Shown: in pieces, positions 23,334 to 31,555 of the stretch
Numbering within the stretch: the stretch's first letter is position 1
Layout of the letters: every line of letters begins with the position of its first letter
DNA from: an archaeon
Lineage (GTDB): Archaea > Thermoproteota > Nitrososphaeria > Nitrososphaerales > Gagatemarchaeaceae
NCBI GenBank assembly: GCA_021819035.1
Contig: JAKASL010000001.1
Span: forward strand, 744,001-808,000
Reading direction: 5' to 3'
Length of the DNA: 64,000 nucleotides
The notes under the pieces: generated by a model
Told to the model about the DNA's origin: nothing
What the model saw: only the letters and a program-made list of their open reading frames with translations
Database searches by the model: none
Position numbers and translations under genes: made by a program

Positions 23334-24527
23334 GTGAAGAAAATGTCAGTGAAGGGCAAAACCCTCAAATTCGGAGTCGCGGCGGTGGTCGTGGCAGCGC
23401 TGATAGTCGCTGCCGTCTACGTCGCAGCTCCGAACGTGCTGCCTTCAGGGAAGACAACCACTTCGCAGGCCTCCGGGTCGGGGACGACCCAGACAGGCTC
23501 GTCCACCTACCTGGTGATGCTCACAGACCCACCCAGCGTCCCAGCAGGGACCGCCTGGCTCAACGTCACGTACGCCGGGCTGACCCTCGACGTCACCCTC
23601 CATGGGGGCGCCTCCCAGCAGGTCACCTCGTCGGCCTCGGGGACCATAGACCTGATGGACTTGGTCAACGTCAGCCAGACCCTGGCCTCGGTCAGCGTCC
23701 CGACGGGCTCTGTGGTGCACTCGCTCCAGCTCACCATCACCTCGGCAAAGATAGACGTCAACAACACGGTCTACACCATACCTTCGGCGACAAGCAGGCT
23801 CAGCGTCAGCGTGGCGTCGTCCGTGGCTGCACCGCCCGGATTTTCGGGCGCCATCGTTGACTTGAGTCCGACGGTCGTCCCGGTGACGATCATCGCCCAG
23901 AACGGGAGCGCGAGCACGGGCTTCGTGTTCGTCCCGAGCGCCGTCGCACTTGGGCAGGCGGGCGCCAACCAGAGCCAGGCCCACGTCGGGGCCAGGATCC
24001 AGCTCTCGTCGTCCGTCCTCGGGGACCTCGGCAGGGCGCGGTCGTCGGCCTCAGCTAACCTCACCATCGCCTCGGCCACGGTGTCAGTCAAAGGGAACGT
24101 CACAGACATCTCCATCCGCCTGCACAACAGCGGGAGCTCCAACGCCACGCTCTTCGGCCTGGTCCTCCAGGGGGAGCTCAACACCTCGCTCTCGTTCCCG
24201 TCACACATCTGCCCGATCGCGGCCGAGTTCGCCTGCGTGTCGGGCTCGATCTCCTTGGTCCACCAAGGCGCCATCCCGTTCGATGTCAACGCGGCGTCCG
24301 ACGCCCTAGTCCCCCTCTTCGGGGAAGGGAGCGCATCGGGGAGCCCGTCCCCGGTGGTGATAGCTGCTGGGCAGTCGGCCACGCTCAACTTCAGCGGGAC
24401 GATCAGCCTGGCGCTCTCGGGCACAGGCCAGGCCGCGACCTTCGTCGTCTCGCCCGTCGTAGGGGGGTCGTACACGGTCCTCCTGATGGGCGACGGCGTG
24501 GTCACGACCTCTGTCCAAGCGGCGTAA
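23334..24527 (+). CDS. secreted DUF4382-like protein
   Basis: 397 aa. One N-terminal hydrophobic segment (residues 14-32) acts as signal or anchor, followed by a Ser/Thr/Gly linker. Residues 60-170 (YLVMLTDPPSVPAGTAWLNV, then VTYAGLTLDVTLHGG and IDLMDLVNVSQTL) match the DUF4382 carbohydrate-binding-like fold. The second half is beta-rich with many N-x-S/T sites. Likely on the outer face of the membrane. Confidence 0.72.
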   Translation: MKKMSVKGKTLKFGVAAVVVAALIVAAVYVAAPNVLPSGKTTTSQASGSGTTQTGSSTYLVMLTDPPSVPAGTAWLNVTYAGLTLDVTLHGGASQQVTSSASGTIDLMDLVNVSQTLASVSVPTGSVVHSLQLTITSAKIDVNNTVYTIPSATSRLSVSVASSVAAPPGFSGAIVDLSPTVVPVTIIAQNGSASTGFVFVPSAVALGQAGANQSQAHVGARIQLSSSVLGDLGRARSSASANLTIASATVSVKGNVTDISIRLHNSGSSNATLFGLVLQGELNTSLSFPSHICPIAAEFACVSGSISLVHQGAIPFDVNAASDALVPLFGEGSASGSPSPVVIAAGQSATLNFSGTISLALSGTGQAATFVVSPVVGGSYTVLLMGDGVVTTSVQAA

Positions 24528-24547
24528 CTCGAAGAGGCAGCACACCC

Positions 24548-24556
24548 CATTTTTTT
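24548..24556 (+). terminator. T-rich terminator
   Basis: A run of seven T in CCATTTTTTTCTTC, 20-30 nt after the stop at 24527, is typical of archaeal intrinsic termination. Confidence 0.5.
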
Positions 24557-24970
24557 CTTCACACCGCCGAAGGTCAGGGCCGCACCCTGATGGGCGGACC
24601 GCGGATTCATCTGCAGCGGCGTCGCAGCCGGCCGTGGGAAGGGGAAGCTGGCCCTCGAAGCGTCATGCCGCAGCGTCGAAGGCGCGGGGCTCCAGCCTGC
24701 CTAGGCGCCGGTGCGGGCCGAGGGGCGGCAGGTTTAACACAGAGCAGGGGTTCTAACCTCTGCGGGATTTTGGTCAATAGGGCCGCGTTGGCCATCCTCC
24801 AGGTCTCGGTCCTTGTACTCCTGATGCTGTCGGCCCAGCCTGCGCCGCACTGAGTTCCTGAGCTCCAAGGGCGCCTTCCGTGGCGTGTCCTATGGCCAGA
24901 GGCACGCCTCCGAGGAGGCCGAAGGGCGGGAAGAAAAATCGGGGAGGGAGCCTGCGCGTCCCTTTGGTCT
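24557..24970. other. gap with 17-bp direct repeat
   Basis: No gene. CTTCCGTGGCGTGTCCT at 24875-24891 is repeated exactly at 25846-25862, so the two copies flank the secreted-protein gene at 24971-25684. On the minus strand a T5 run near 24930 may terminate that gene. Confidence 0.45.
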
Positions 24971-25684
24971 CTATGACACTGTGTAGCTGACGAGCTGGAA
25001 GGTCGCCGAGCCGGTGGAGCCGTCCACTCCGACCCCGCTCGCGAAGTAGTAGCCGCTGCCGAAGGAGAGGCCGATGTACTTGATGTTGGCCAGGGCCTGG
25101 TCGAACCCCGAGGGGTTGCCGCTCGCCGGATTGCCGCAGATCCCAGACCAGTTGGCGTAGTTCAGGGTCGCAGCCATGGTGACGCTCCCGCCGGAGCCGC
25201 CTTTGACGAAGGTGTACGAGCTGACGTCCGCCCACCAGTAGTTGTCCTCGTTGGCGTGCCCCCCCACGCATGTCGCGGAGCCGTCCGCGGGGAGGTTCGC
25301 CTGGATGAACAGCCGCACGAACGCCGGCGTCGTCGGGTTGACGCCACCGAAGGAGTCGCCTATGATGGCGGTCGAGGTGGAGGTCGCGGTGACTGCGAAC
25401 GTGGCCGTTATCGTGTCCGACTCGCTGAGCGAGGCGGTGTACGTGTCGAGCATGTAGTTGACGAAGGTGGGGCTTGACGAGGTGGCGTCAGGGATGGCGA
25501 ACGACATCCCGTGTCCGATAGGGCGGAAGGTCATCCCCCCGTTGGGGAGGGTGCTCTGTCCGTAGATGGCCCACTGGGTCGGGGAGCTGGTGGAGGAGCC
25601 TGCGAAGGCTACCCCTGTCAGGGGGAGGACTGCGAGGATTGCGAGTGTTGCTATCGCATATGATGCTGTCTGTCTTTTCGACAT
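24971..25684 (-). CDS. secreted beta-sandwich protein
   Basis: 237 aa from ATG 25684 with a clear signal peptide (MSKRQTASYAIATLAILAVL...GVAFA). The mature part is rich in Ser, Thr and Gly with Cys residues (CVGGHANEDNYWW, GICGNPASG) and resembles an adhesin or carbohydrate-binding domain; no family named. There is no C-terminal anchor, so it is probably released or bound to the surface. A TATA-like GATTATACG lies 27 nt upstream. Confidence 0.7.
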   Translation of the reverse strand: MSKRQTASYAIATLAILAVLPLTGVAFAGSSTSSPTQWAIYGQSTLPNGGMTFRPIGHGMSFAIPDATSSSPTFVNYMLDTYTASLSESDTITATFAVTATSTSTAIIGDSFGGVNPTTPAFVRLFIQANLPADGSATCVGGHANEDNYWWADVSSYTFVKGGSGGSVTMAATLNYANWSGICGNPASGNPSGFDQALANIKYIGLSFGSGYYFASGVGVDGSTGSATFQLVSYTVS

Positions 25685-25922
25685 CAGCGCCGCCAGGGCG
25701 GGCCCCCGTATAATCGTTGCCTCGGTGCGCCCCCGCGCTGCGGAAGCGGTCAAGCTGTGGATATCCCCGTCTGAGGGCGCGGACCCGGCGGCGAATAGCT
25801 TGAGGGGCCCCGCGCAGAGGAGCAAGGGCATAGCCCCGGGGACCGCTTCCGTGGCGTGTCCTCTGAGGAGAAGTATTTACGTCCGACGACATTTAAATAC
25901 ATTGTCATCTAAATACAACATC

Positions 25923-26168
25923 ATGACGACCAAGACCTTGACCGTCAACGTCCGCGCGGACGTGGAGGAGAGGTTCAGGAGGGTGGCCGCGTCAAAGCAC
26001 GGCAAGACGAAGGGGTACCTCGGGCGGGCCCTGACCGAGGCGATGAAGAAGTGGGCCGACCAGGAGGAGGCTACCGGGGCCACCGCCCAGACGCTGCGGA
26101 TGCTGGAGGACGGGCTCGACCTCGGCGGGCTGAAGTACGTCCACAGAGACGAGCTGCATGACAGATAG
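25923..26168 (+). CDS. vapB: VapB-type antitoxin
   Basis: 81 aa: TKTLTVNVRADVEERFRRVA is a ribbon-helix-helix start; KTKGYLGRALTEAMKKWADQ and the acidic C-terminus bind toxin. TTTAAATA is at -28; a second TAAATACA follows 17 nt later, so the promoter contains a short direct repeat. It overlaps vapC by 11 nt. Confidence 0.84.
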   Translation: MTTKTLTVNVRADVEERFRRVAASKHGKTKGYLGRALTEAMKKWADQEEATGATAQTLRMLEDGLDLGGLKYVHRDELHDR

Positions 26169-26655
26169 CGCCTTTGTGGACACAAGCATACTTGCTTACG
26201 CCTTCGACACCAGCGACCCGGCGAAGCGGCAGGTCTGCAAGGATCTGGTCGAGGGCGCTTTCAGCGGGGCGTTCGTCTGCGCCGTCTCGAACCAGGTGCT
26301 CGCGGAACTCTACGTCGTCCTCACTCAGAAGATCGCGAAGCCGTTGAGCCGAGGACGGGCAGGCACCATAGTAAAGGGGTTCGCAGACTCGCAGGCCTGG
26401 ACGAAACTGAACTACGACTCGGGGACGGTGTCCAGGGCGATGGCCACGGCGGCAGGCGTCCCGAACCACTTCTGGGACCTGTTGATCGCCGAGACGATGA
26501 GGGACGGCGGCATCAGGCGGATCTTCACCGAGAACGTCGAGGACTTCCGAGGGATGGCGTGGATCGAGCCGGTGAACCCGCTGGTGGAGCGGACGCCAGA
26601 GCTCGGCGGGAAGAGGCGAAAGGGGGAGGCCCGCGCTGTTGGCTCTTTCCGGTGA
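26158..26655 (+). CDS. vapC: VapC PIN-domain toxin
   Basis: 165 aa; Asp8 (AFVDTSILAYAFD), Glu50 (VLAELYVVL), Asp107 (NHFWDLLIAET) and the TENVEDF site. Longer than many PIN toxins because of a basic C-terminal tail (GGKRRKGEARAVGSFR) that may be read-through. Confidence 0.85.
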   Translation: MTDSAFVDTSILAYAFDTSDPAKRQVCKDLVEGAFSGAFVCAVSNQVLAELYVVLTQKIAKPLSRGRAGTIVKGFADSQAWTKLNYDSGTVSRAMATAAGVPNHFWDLLIAETMRDGGIRRIFTENVEDFRGMAWIEPVNPLVERTPELGGKRRKGEARAVGSFR

Positions 26656-26689
26656 AGAATTCGTCCCGAGCCGGGACCTGTCAAGGGCG

Positions 26690-26740
26690 TCATAAGCCTC
26701 GTCAGAGACCGTTATGGTCTTGTGACCCGTGCTGTTATGT
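26690..26740 (-). pseudogene. UPF0330 vapB head, decayed
   Basis: Minus strand reads (ACG)GHKTITVSDEAYDAL, matching the start of the antitoxin at 11646-11879 including part of its promoter. The start ATG has become ACG and the rest of the gene is absent. Confidence 0.65.
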
Positions 26741-26820
26741 GCACGTAAGTGTGTCTGATACTGGCGCCCTTCCTGAGTCCCGAGGGTCTGGCTCTTCCCT
26801 GCCGGGGGTGGGACTGATTC

Positions 26821-27249
26821 CTACCCGGTGGCCGGCGGGTTGCGCGGCGGGACGGTCCTCACGCCCAGGTCGTCGCACTGGGCCCGGAGCGCTCTGTCGA
26901 ATGTCAGGAGCGGGGCCCTGGTCCTGCGCGCGACCGAAAGGACGAGCTTGTCGTTGAACCTCATAAAGGAGGCCTTCTCTGAAGCAAGTAGCGACACCGC
27001 CGACTTCACGTCCCCCGCGCTGACGGGCACGAAGCGCGTCCGGCCGTCGGCTAGTGTCTCCCCGACCTTCTTCTGGAGGAGCCCGTCCGCCACCCCGGCC
27101 TTCTTCATGACGAAGACGAATTCCTCGATGACGACGCTCGGGACGAGCCAGCCGTCCAGGCTGTCGAGCCACTTGCTCGCCTCCGCGTGCAGGTCGGAGT
27201 TCTCCACGTAGTCGTACACGAGAGCGTTGGTGTCTATCACCGCTTCCAT
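26821..27249 (-). CDS. vapC: VapC PIN-domain toxin
   Basis: 142 aa from ATG 27249: AVIDTNALVYDYV (first Asp), VVIEEFVFVMKKAG (Glu), MRFNDKLVLSVA and LLTFDRALRAQ (last Asp). PIN ribonuclease fold. It overlaps its antitoxin by 13 nt. Confidence 0.86.
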   Translation of the reverse strand: MEAVIDTNALVYDYVENSDLHAEASKWLDSLDGWLVPSVVIEEFVFVMKKAGVADGLLQKKVGETLADGRTRFVPVSAGDVKSAVSLLASEKASFMRFNDKLVLSVARRTRAPLLTFDRALRAQCDDLGVRTVPPRNPPATG

Positions 27250-27476
27250 CTGGCCGCCTCCCCCCATCCCTCCTCCGTCATCCTCTGGATCTTTCCTTCG
27301 TCGAGCTCGACGGCGAGCCGGACGGTCGGCCTCTTGACCCGCGGAGGCGCCCCCGCCATCGCCAGTTTCTCGTTTACCAGCAGCGACAGCTTCCTCGTGC
27401 TCCCGTACTTTTCCAGCGCCTCGTTGACTAGCTTCTTGTATATCTCGTCGTCTAGGATGATCGTCGTCTTCACCAT
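27237..27476 (-). CDS. vapB: VapB-type antitoxin
   Basis: 79 aa: VKTTIILDDEIYKKLVNEAL is a ribbon-helix-helix motif; the C-terminus (LDEGKIQRMTEEGWGEAARW) contacts the PIN toxin. TTTATATG is at about -29. The same AT-rich segment (27498-27508) serves the divergent endonuclease remnant at 27524. Confidence 0.84.
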   Translation of the reverse strand: MVKTTIILDDEIYKKLVNEALEKYGSTRKLSLLVNEKLAMAGAPPRVKRPTVRLAVELDEGKIQRMTEEGWGEAARWKR

Positions 27477-27523
27477 AGCCGAAAACAAGATGTCACCACA
27501 TATAAATTAAACGGTTGTATGGC

Positions 27524-28020
27524 GTGCCCGAAATAATATGCAAAGGATGCGGTGCGCTTCTGACGGAGCAAAATTGGCGGGCGTCAGATAGAAGGAGCGG
27601 GTCCAAATGAGGTGTGCCATGGAAGAGCCAACACCAAGAACCAGAGGCTGTGGAGGAATAATCCAGGCGTCAGGAGGAGGCTTGCGAAGCGACGCGCCGA
27701 CTGGCTCAAAGCCCACCCAGGGCATCACAAAAGATTGGAAGACGCACGCGGAGACGTATGTTACCTCCACGGAGTCAACAGGCACTTGGTAAGGTGGTAT
27801 TGCATCACACTTGACCAAGCAGTCAAGATAGCCGAGAACCAAGGCTGGAAGTGCACATCTGTGGGACTGACCTCAAATTGTCCCGTCGCAACAATTCCTT
27901 GAGGAAGAGGAGCTTCGCCATTATTTCATGGTGGACCATGACCCCGAATCAGGAAAAGTCAGAGGGATACTATGCATCTCCTGCGACAGCCTTCTCGGCA
28001 AGGCGAGAGATGACCCATAA
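27524..28020 (+). pseudogene. recombination endonuclease VII-like gene with several frameshifts
   Basis: Pieces in three frames join into one protein: MPEIICKGCGALLTEQNW, CHGRANTKNQRLWRNNPGVR, LDQAVKIAENQGWKC, ICGTDLKLSRRN, and VDHDPESGKVRGILCISCDS ending LLGKARDDP. The last part is the active-site and zinc signature (DHDxxTGKxRGxLCxxCN) of T4 endonuclease VII/HNH proteins that cut branched viral DNA. Indels lie near 27608, 27855 and 27925. The low GC and the viral family mark it as phage- or virus-derived. GTG at 27524 is about 22 nt from TATAAATTA. Confidence 0.72.
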
Positions 28021-28054
28021 GCCCTTATGACTGCTGCGCGAGGTCTTCTGCGAC

Positions 28055-28780
28055 ATGGCAAGACCGAGGCTGTTGACGCTCTCGGAGAGGCTGAAACTGA
28101 CCCCGTCACTGGGTCCCCGTAAGCAGGTCACCACGAACATCCCAAGCAACGTATCTGCGTCATGGGCTTGGTATGACAAGGCCGGCGGGGTGGTTCAGTG
28201 GACCTTCGAGAACGCCGACACGTTGGAACATTCAGTAGTCCTCCTCCGGAATGGATACAGCCGTTAAAGCGGCGTCCTGTACTTCGGGGGAGCCTTCTGG
28301 CCTGTCTACGTCGGCAACCCGGGGTTCAACACCGTGTTCGCCTCGGCCATCGCCCCGCTCCATGACAACGGGGTGACGAACAACTCCCCGCCCCTTGCGC
28401 TCGCAGACTTCGGCGGCGCCAAGAGGACGGTCCTATTCCTCTTCACGCTCGCCCCGGGGCAGACCTGGTCCATGCTCGAGGGCGGGTTCTCGCAGTCCAT
28501 GACCCCCTCCGGGATCTCCGTCTACGAGGCGACGCTCGAGAAGGCGGGGCAGTTCTGCATCGGCTACGACAAGCAGAGGGTGATCGACTGGGACCTCCAG
28601 ACGCAGACCACGATGCAGGGGTACTCCCCGAACCCTGCGACTTTCGTCACGGTGGAGGTCCGGGTGGAGCCAGACGCCCCCTTCGACGTCCTCCCCTACA
28701 CGGACTCCTATGCGGACGGACCGTGCCCGTCGTCGGGAGGGGGAGCTCGGGGTGTTCGCAGTACCTCGACCAACTGGTGA
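28055..28780 (+). pseudogene. hypothetical protein split by an in-frame TAA
   Basis: One frame runs from ATG 28055 to 28780 with a single TAA at 28265-28267. The parts read SASWAWYDKAGGVVQWTFEN..HSVVLLRNGYSR and SGVLYFGGAFWPVYVGNPGF and continue smoothly, so this is a recent nonsense mutation. CCCTTATGA lies 30 nt upstream. The frame ends by running into the decayed hicB on the other strand, so its own 3' end is probably lost. Family not recognised. Confidence 0.6.
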
Positions 28781-28968
28781 CCGACGCAGAGGCGGGGGAC
28801 GGGCTCGTCGTGCTTCTTCAGGCTGGCGATGTACCCCTCGATGGCGTCTGTGACGTTGGCCAAAGCTTCCTTTCTGGTCTTCCCCTGAGCCACCGTCCCG
28901 GGGAGAGCCGGGCATTCGGCGATGTAGACCCCGTCTTCGTCCTGGTAGATTGTGATGCGGTATTTTAC
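28708..28968 (-). pseudogene. decayed second hicB
   Basis: KYRITIYQDEDGVYIAECPA and TRKEALANVTDAIEGYIASL are nearly identical to HicB at 3726. The start codon has changed from GTG to GTA at 28966-28968, while the upstream TATA box (GTTAAATA) and its 22-nt spacing are kept. The C-terminus is frameshifted into random sequence and no hicA follows. Confidence 0.75.
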
Positions 28969-29120
28969 AACCCTCACGATGGCCTGAGGATATTTAACGC
29001 CTGTGGGTGCGGCGCTTTCAAGGCACAGGGTTGGCATGGCTAGCAAGGTCGCGATGGTCAGCCCCGAAGGGGCTCTCAATCGCATGTGGCCAGCCCGCGG
29101 CGCACATAGCGGTTCGGAAA

Positions 29121-29459
29121 CTAGAGCCTGTCGACCAGCTTCATCATTTCAGAGTAGTGGTGGTCGATTATCTCGGCGCCGCGTGTCCCCATCATCTTCT
29201 CTGCATTCTGCCTGCATGCAGATATGGCCGCCACGACCCCCTCCTTGGTGGGCGCGACATAGCTGACGCCTCACTGCGAGAAGACCTGCTCGACGAAGCT
29301 CTTGACCTGTCTCTTCAGCTGGTCGTCGGCGACCGGCTGGCGGAGGACGGCGGCGAACTCGGCGTTGGCGCTCTCAAAGCACTTCAGCAGCTCGTCTCTC
29401 ACAAAGGTCGGGGTGACCTTGGAGTCGGGGACTTCGGGAGCCTTGTACCTGGACGACAT
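29121..29459 (-). CDS. conserved protein with in-frame TGA at a cysteine position
   Basis: The frame starts at ATG 29459 (SSRYKAPEVPDSKVTPTFVR), meets TGA at 29271-29273 after 62 codons, and continues without a stop for 49 more codons (GVSYVAPTKEGVVAAISACR, MMGTRGAEIIDHHYSEMMKL) to TAG at 29121. The intact paralog at 63154-63498 has the same length and has Cys63 exactly where the TGA lies. Both halves stay clearly homologous. Either a recent Cys-to-stop mutation, or recoding. A TATA box lies 28 nt upstream. Function unknown. Confidence 0.6.
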
Positions 29460-29472
29460 TGTAAGGCGAATG

Positions 29473-29493
29473 ATAACATATGTTATATATAAA
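29473..29493. promoter_or_regulatory. divergent promoter with palindrome
   Basis: ATAACATATGTTAT (29473-29486) is a perfect 14-bp palindrome, and TTATATATAAA (29483-29493) reads as a TATA box in both directions. It is 28 nt from the ATG at 29459 (minus) and 28 nt from the ATG at 29516 (plus). Confidence 0.65.
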
Positions 29494-29515
29494 GAGGTAT
29501 GCGAAAACGCCTTTC

Positions 29516-29720
29516 ATGCAGAAGGCGGACGTCGATACTGAGCTCCTCACGCGGTTCGACTCGGAAGTGCTTGCACGGATTCCTCACCTTGCTGGCGGGA
29601 AGGTCGCCGACCCGACCCCACTGGTAGAAGTGACTGACGCGGTACTCGAGTGTGCCAAGACGGAGTATGGGCTGGACCTGTCTCCTGAAGGGGTCAGGGT
29701 TTTCGCCAAGATGGACTCCA
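29516..29720 (+). pseudogene. hypothetical protein, 3'-truncated
   Basis: Leaderless ATG, then QKADVDTELLTRFDSEVLAR, GGKVADPTPLVEVTDAVLEC and LSPEGVRVFAKMDSKLAGA. After about residue 68 the frame enters the antisense strand of an ATPase gene, so the true C-terminus is lost. Not recognised. Confidence 0.5.
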
Positions 29721-29915
29721 AGCTCGCAGGTGCTCCGCCAAGGTCAGGACCGTCTTGCCCATCCTCCTCATCCCCCAGATGAGGGTCGCCTGCCGCCCTT
29801 CGAGCTCCTTCTCCGCCGCGTAGTACGCCTTCCTTTTGAATCGCTCGAGCAGCGCTTCCCTCACCCTCCCTGTCGTCCACCAGGGGTTGAACCGGGTGAG
29901 CTCTGAGAGTTCCAT
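29721..29915 (-). pseudogene. archaeal AAA+ ATPase N-terminus, 3'-truncated
   Basis: MELSELTRFNPWWTTGRVRE, then YYAAEKELEGRQATLIWGMR with Walker A GMRRMGKT and VLTLAEHL. This is the start of the archaeal ATPase/DUF4143 family. About 85% of the protein is missing. It meets the plus-strand remnant tail to tail. Confidence 0.7.
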
Positions 29916-30242
29916 TCCATAGCAACCTAATGCTATGACTTCGTAAGAGTTATGACATTATGATGTCATAGTTCTGACACAGCCGTCCCCTCGTCGTTTC
30001 CACCATTAGCCCCATGCTTCGTCTCGCGTAAGTCAAAGGAGGGACCGTCTGCTGGAACGGATGCCCAGCCGCATGCTGCCTGGACGCTGGTCGGCCCTCG
30101 CCTCTGTCCGGACCATCAGAAGATAGCGCCTCTTTCGCCCTGCGGCGCCCTACATGGCGGGACGCATGCAAACGGGGGGTCGACGCGGGGCGGCCCTCGC
30201 TCTGGCTTGGCCCCGGTCGACGGCGGGGGGATGCGGCGGAAG
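29916..30242. other. gap with inverted repeat
   Basis: No gene. TATGACAT (29951-29958) and ATGTCATA (29963-29970) form an 8-bp inverted repeat in an AT-rich segment just upstream of the truncated ATPase, a likely old operator. The rest is GC-rich without structure. Confidence 0.4.
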
Positions 30243-30566
30243 CTATTCCTTCAGCATCCTGGCGAGGGCCCTGCTGATAAGGTCCCTCCTCAGGGATGTG
30301 GACGAGAACCTGACGTGCCTGGTCGACTCGTTGTGAGGGACCCCGAAGTAGTGGAGGAGCTCGTGGGCGAACGTGGTGTCGAACTCCTCGTCGGAGAGGT
30401 ACGGATTGACCCTTATCGTGGTGTGGGCGACGCCGTACTTCACCCTGTCCGTCAGGATGACTGTCAGGTCGCTTGTGTTCTTGAGGCCGAGCCTCCTGAG
30501 ATACCTCCGGACGCGGAGGTGCCGCTCCTTGAGCCTCTCCTTCATCCTCTCTTCGCGTGACTTCAT
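30243..30566 (-). CDS. small zinc metallopeptidase-like protein
   Basis: 107 aa from ATG 30566. A basic helical N-terminus (KSREERMKERLKERHLRVRR) is followed by a strand and the zinc motif HELLH in FDTTFAHELLHYFGVPHNES. The layout (HExxH, then a further His/Glu) fits a minimal SprT/WLM-like or gluzincin peptidase. Substrate unknown. No partner gene is adjacent. Confidence 0.65.
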   Translation of the reverse strand: MKSREERMKERLKERHLRVRRYLRRLGLKNTSDLTVILTDRVKYGVAHTTIRVNPYLSDEEFDTTFAHELLHYFGVPHNESTRHVRFSSTSLRRDLISRALARMLKE

Positions 30567-30701
30567 CCCCAGCCCTGGCGCCTCGGCGCCCCCTCTTATC
30601 CGGTTTCCCGAAGGTGGTTTGAGGGGTGCTGGTGGGGGGTCGAGACGAGCTGGGAAGACATCGATTCGGTCCTGTACGGAAGGGCGGCCGGTGACCGATG
30701 A

Positions 30702-31130
30702 ATGGCGGGGGTGTTCGTCGACTCCGGCGTCTTCGTCGCCCTGGCCAACGAAGACGACAGGGACCACGCTGCCGCGAGGGAGCTCGCCGACAGGATCAGG
30801 CGCGGAGAGCTGGGGAAGCCCTGCACTTCCGATTTCGTCTTTGACGAGGTCGTCACGGCTTCGCTCATCAGGACGAAGAGCCCGGACAAGGCGATACGAG
30901 CGGGGGCGCTCATCCTAGGGTCGGAAGAGAGATCCTTCAGGCCCCTCGTGGAGTTGGTCGAAGTGGGGGGGACGGCGTTCTCGCGGGCATGGGAGGCGTT
31001 CAGGTCGAAGAAGCACCCCCGACTCAGCTTCACGGACCACACCATACTCGCGCAGATGAACGAGGTAGGCCTCGAGTACCTGGCAAGCTTCGACAGCGGG
31101 TTCGACGGGCTGGTCAAGAGGGTCTCGTAG
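30702..31130 (+). CDS. vapC: PIN-domain toxin with remnant antitoxin
   Basis: 142 aa; Asp7 (VFVDSGVFVAL), Glu in FDEVVTASL, Asp in SFTDHTILAQM and Asp in ASFDSGFDG. Directly upstream a frame ends at 30699-30701 with WGVETSWEDIDSVLYGRAAG, which looks like the tail of an AbrB-type antitoxin, but no start codon or DNA-binding part is left, so the antitoxin appears truncated. Confidence 0.8.
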   Translation: MAGVFVDSGVFVALANEDDRDHAAARELADRIRRGELGKPCTSDFVFDEVVTASLIRTKSPDKAIRAGALILGSEERSFRPLVELVEVGGTAFSRAWEAFRSKKHPRLSFTDHTILAQMNEVGLEYLASFDSGFDGLVKRVS

Positions 31131-31521
31131 TCAGCGGCGCGGTCTTCCAGCTGCCCATCCTGGTCTGCGGTGCCGACCGTCCCGAGAGGCTCCATGCTCC
31201 GGAAGCCGGACAGCCTCGTCGGCGCATGCAACGCGACTCCGGCTGGAATCGGGGGCGAAGGGTCGGCGTCGAGGGACAACGGGGAGCGAGACCCGTACTT
31301 CGCCAGACCCGGGGGCATGGTTTGGGCATCTCGCCGACGAGCAGATTGAAGGAAACCTGGAGGGCGCTTGACCGTCGCAAGAGGACCGACGAGTGCTCCC
31401 TACGACCGCGGGGCGAGTGGGGAACCGAGGAGGCCGAAGAGCTGAGGGCCGACGGTCCTTGCGAAGGGGGGGGAGGGGGAACGGTGGGATTGCCGAAGCA
31501 GAGGGGCGCGGGGCGCCTGGG
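31131..31521. other. gap, no gene seen
   Basis: About 390 nt of GC-rich sequence before the next vapBC promoter. No repeat or coding pattern that I can defend. Confidence 0.3.
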
Positions 31522-31549
31522 TGTTTATATATCTGTTTACAATATGTAA
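31522..31549 (+). promoter_or_regulatory. TATA box and palindromic operator of vapBC
   Basis: TTTATATATC (31522-31531) is centred 29 nt before the ATG. GTTTACA (31533-31539) and TGTAAAC (31543-31549) form an inverted repeat between TATA box and start, a likely VapB operator. Confidence 0.7.
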
Positions 31550-31555
31550 ACATGC

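Noticed and set aside
29121-29459. Calling this gene a selenoprotein outright
   Set aside because: Only the TGA-Cys alignment supports it; neighbouring pseudogenes and the lineage argue for a nonsense mutation, so it is reported as a question.
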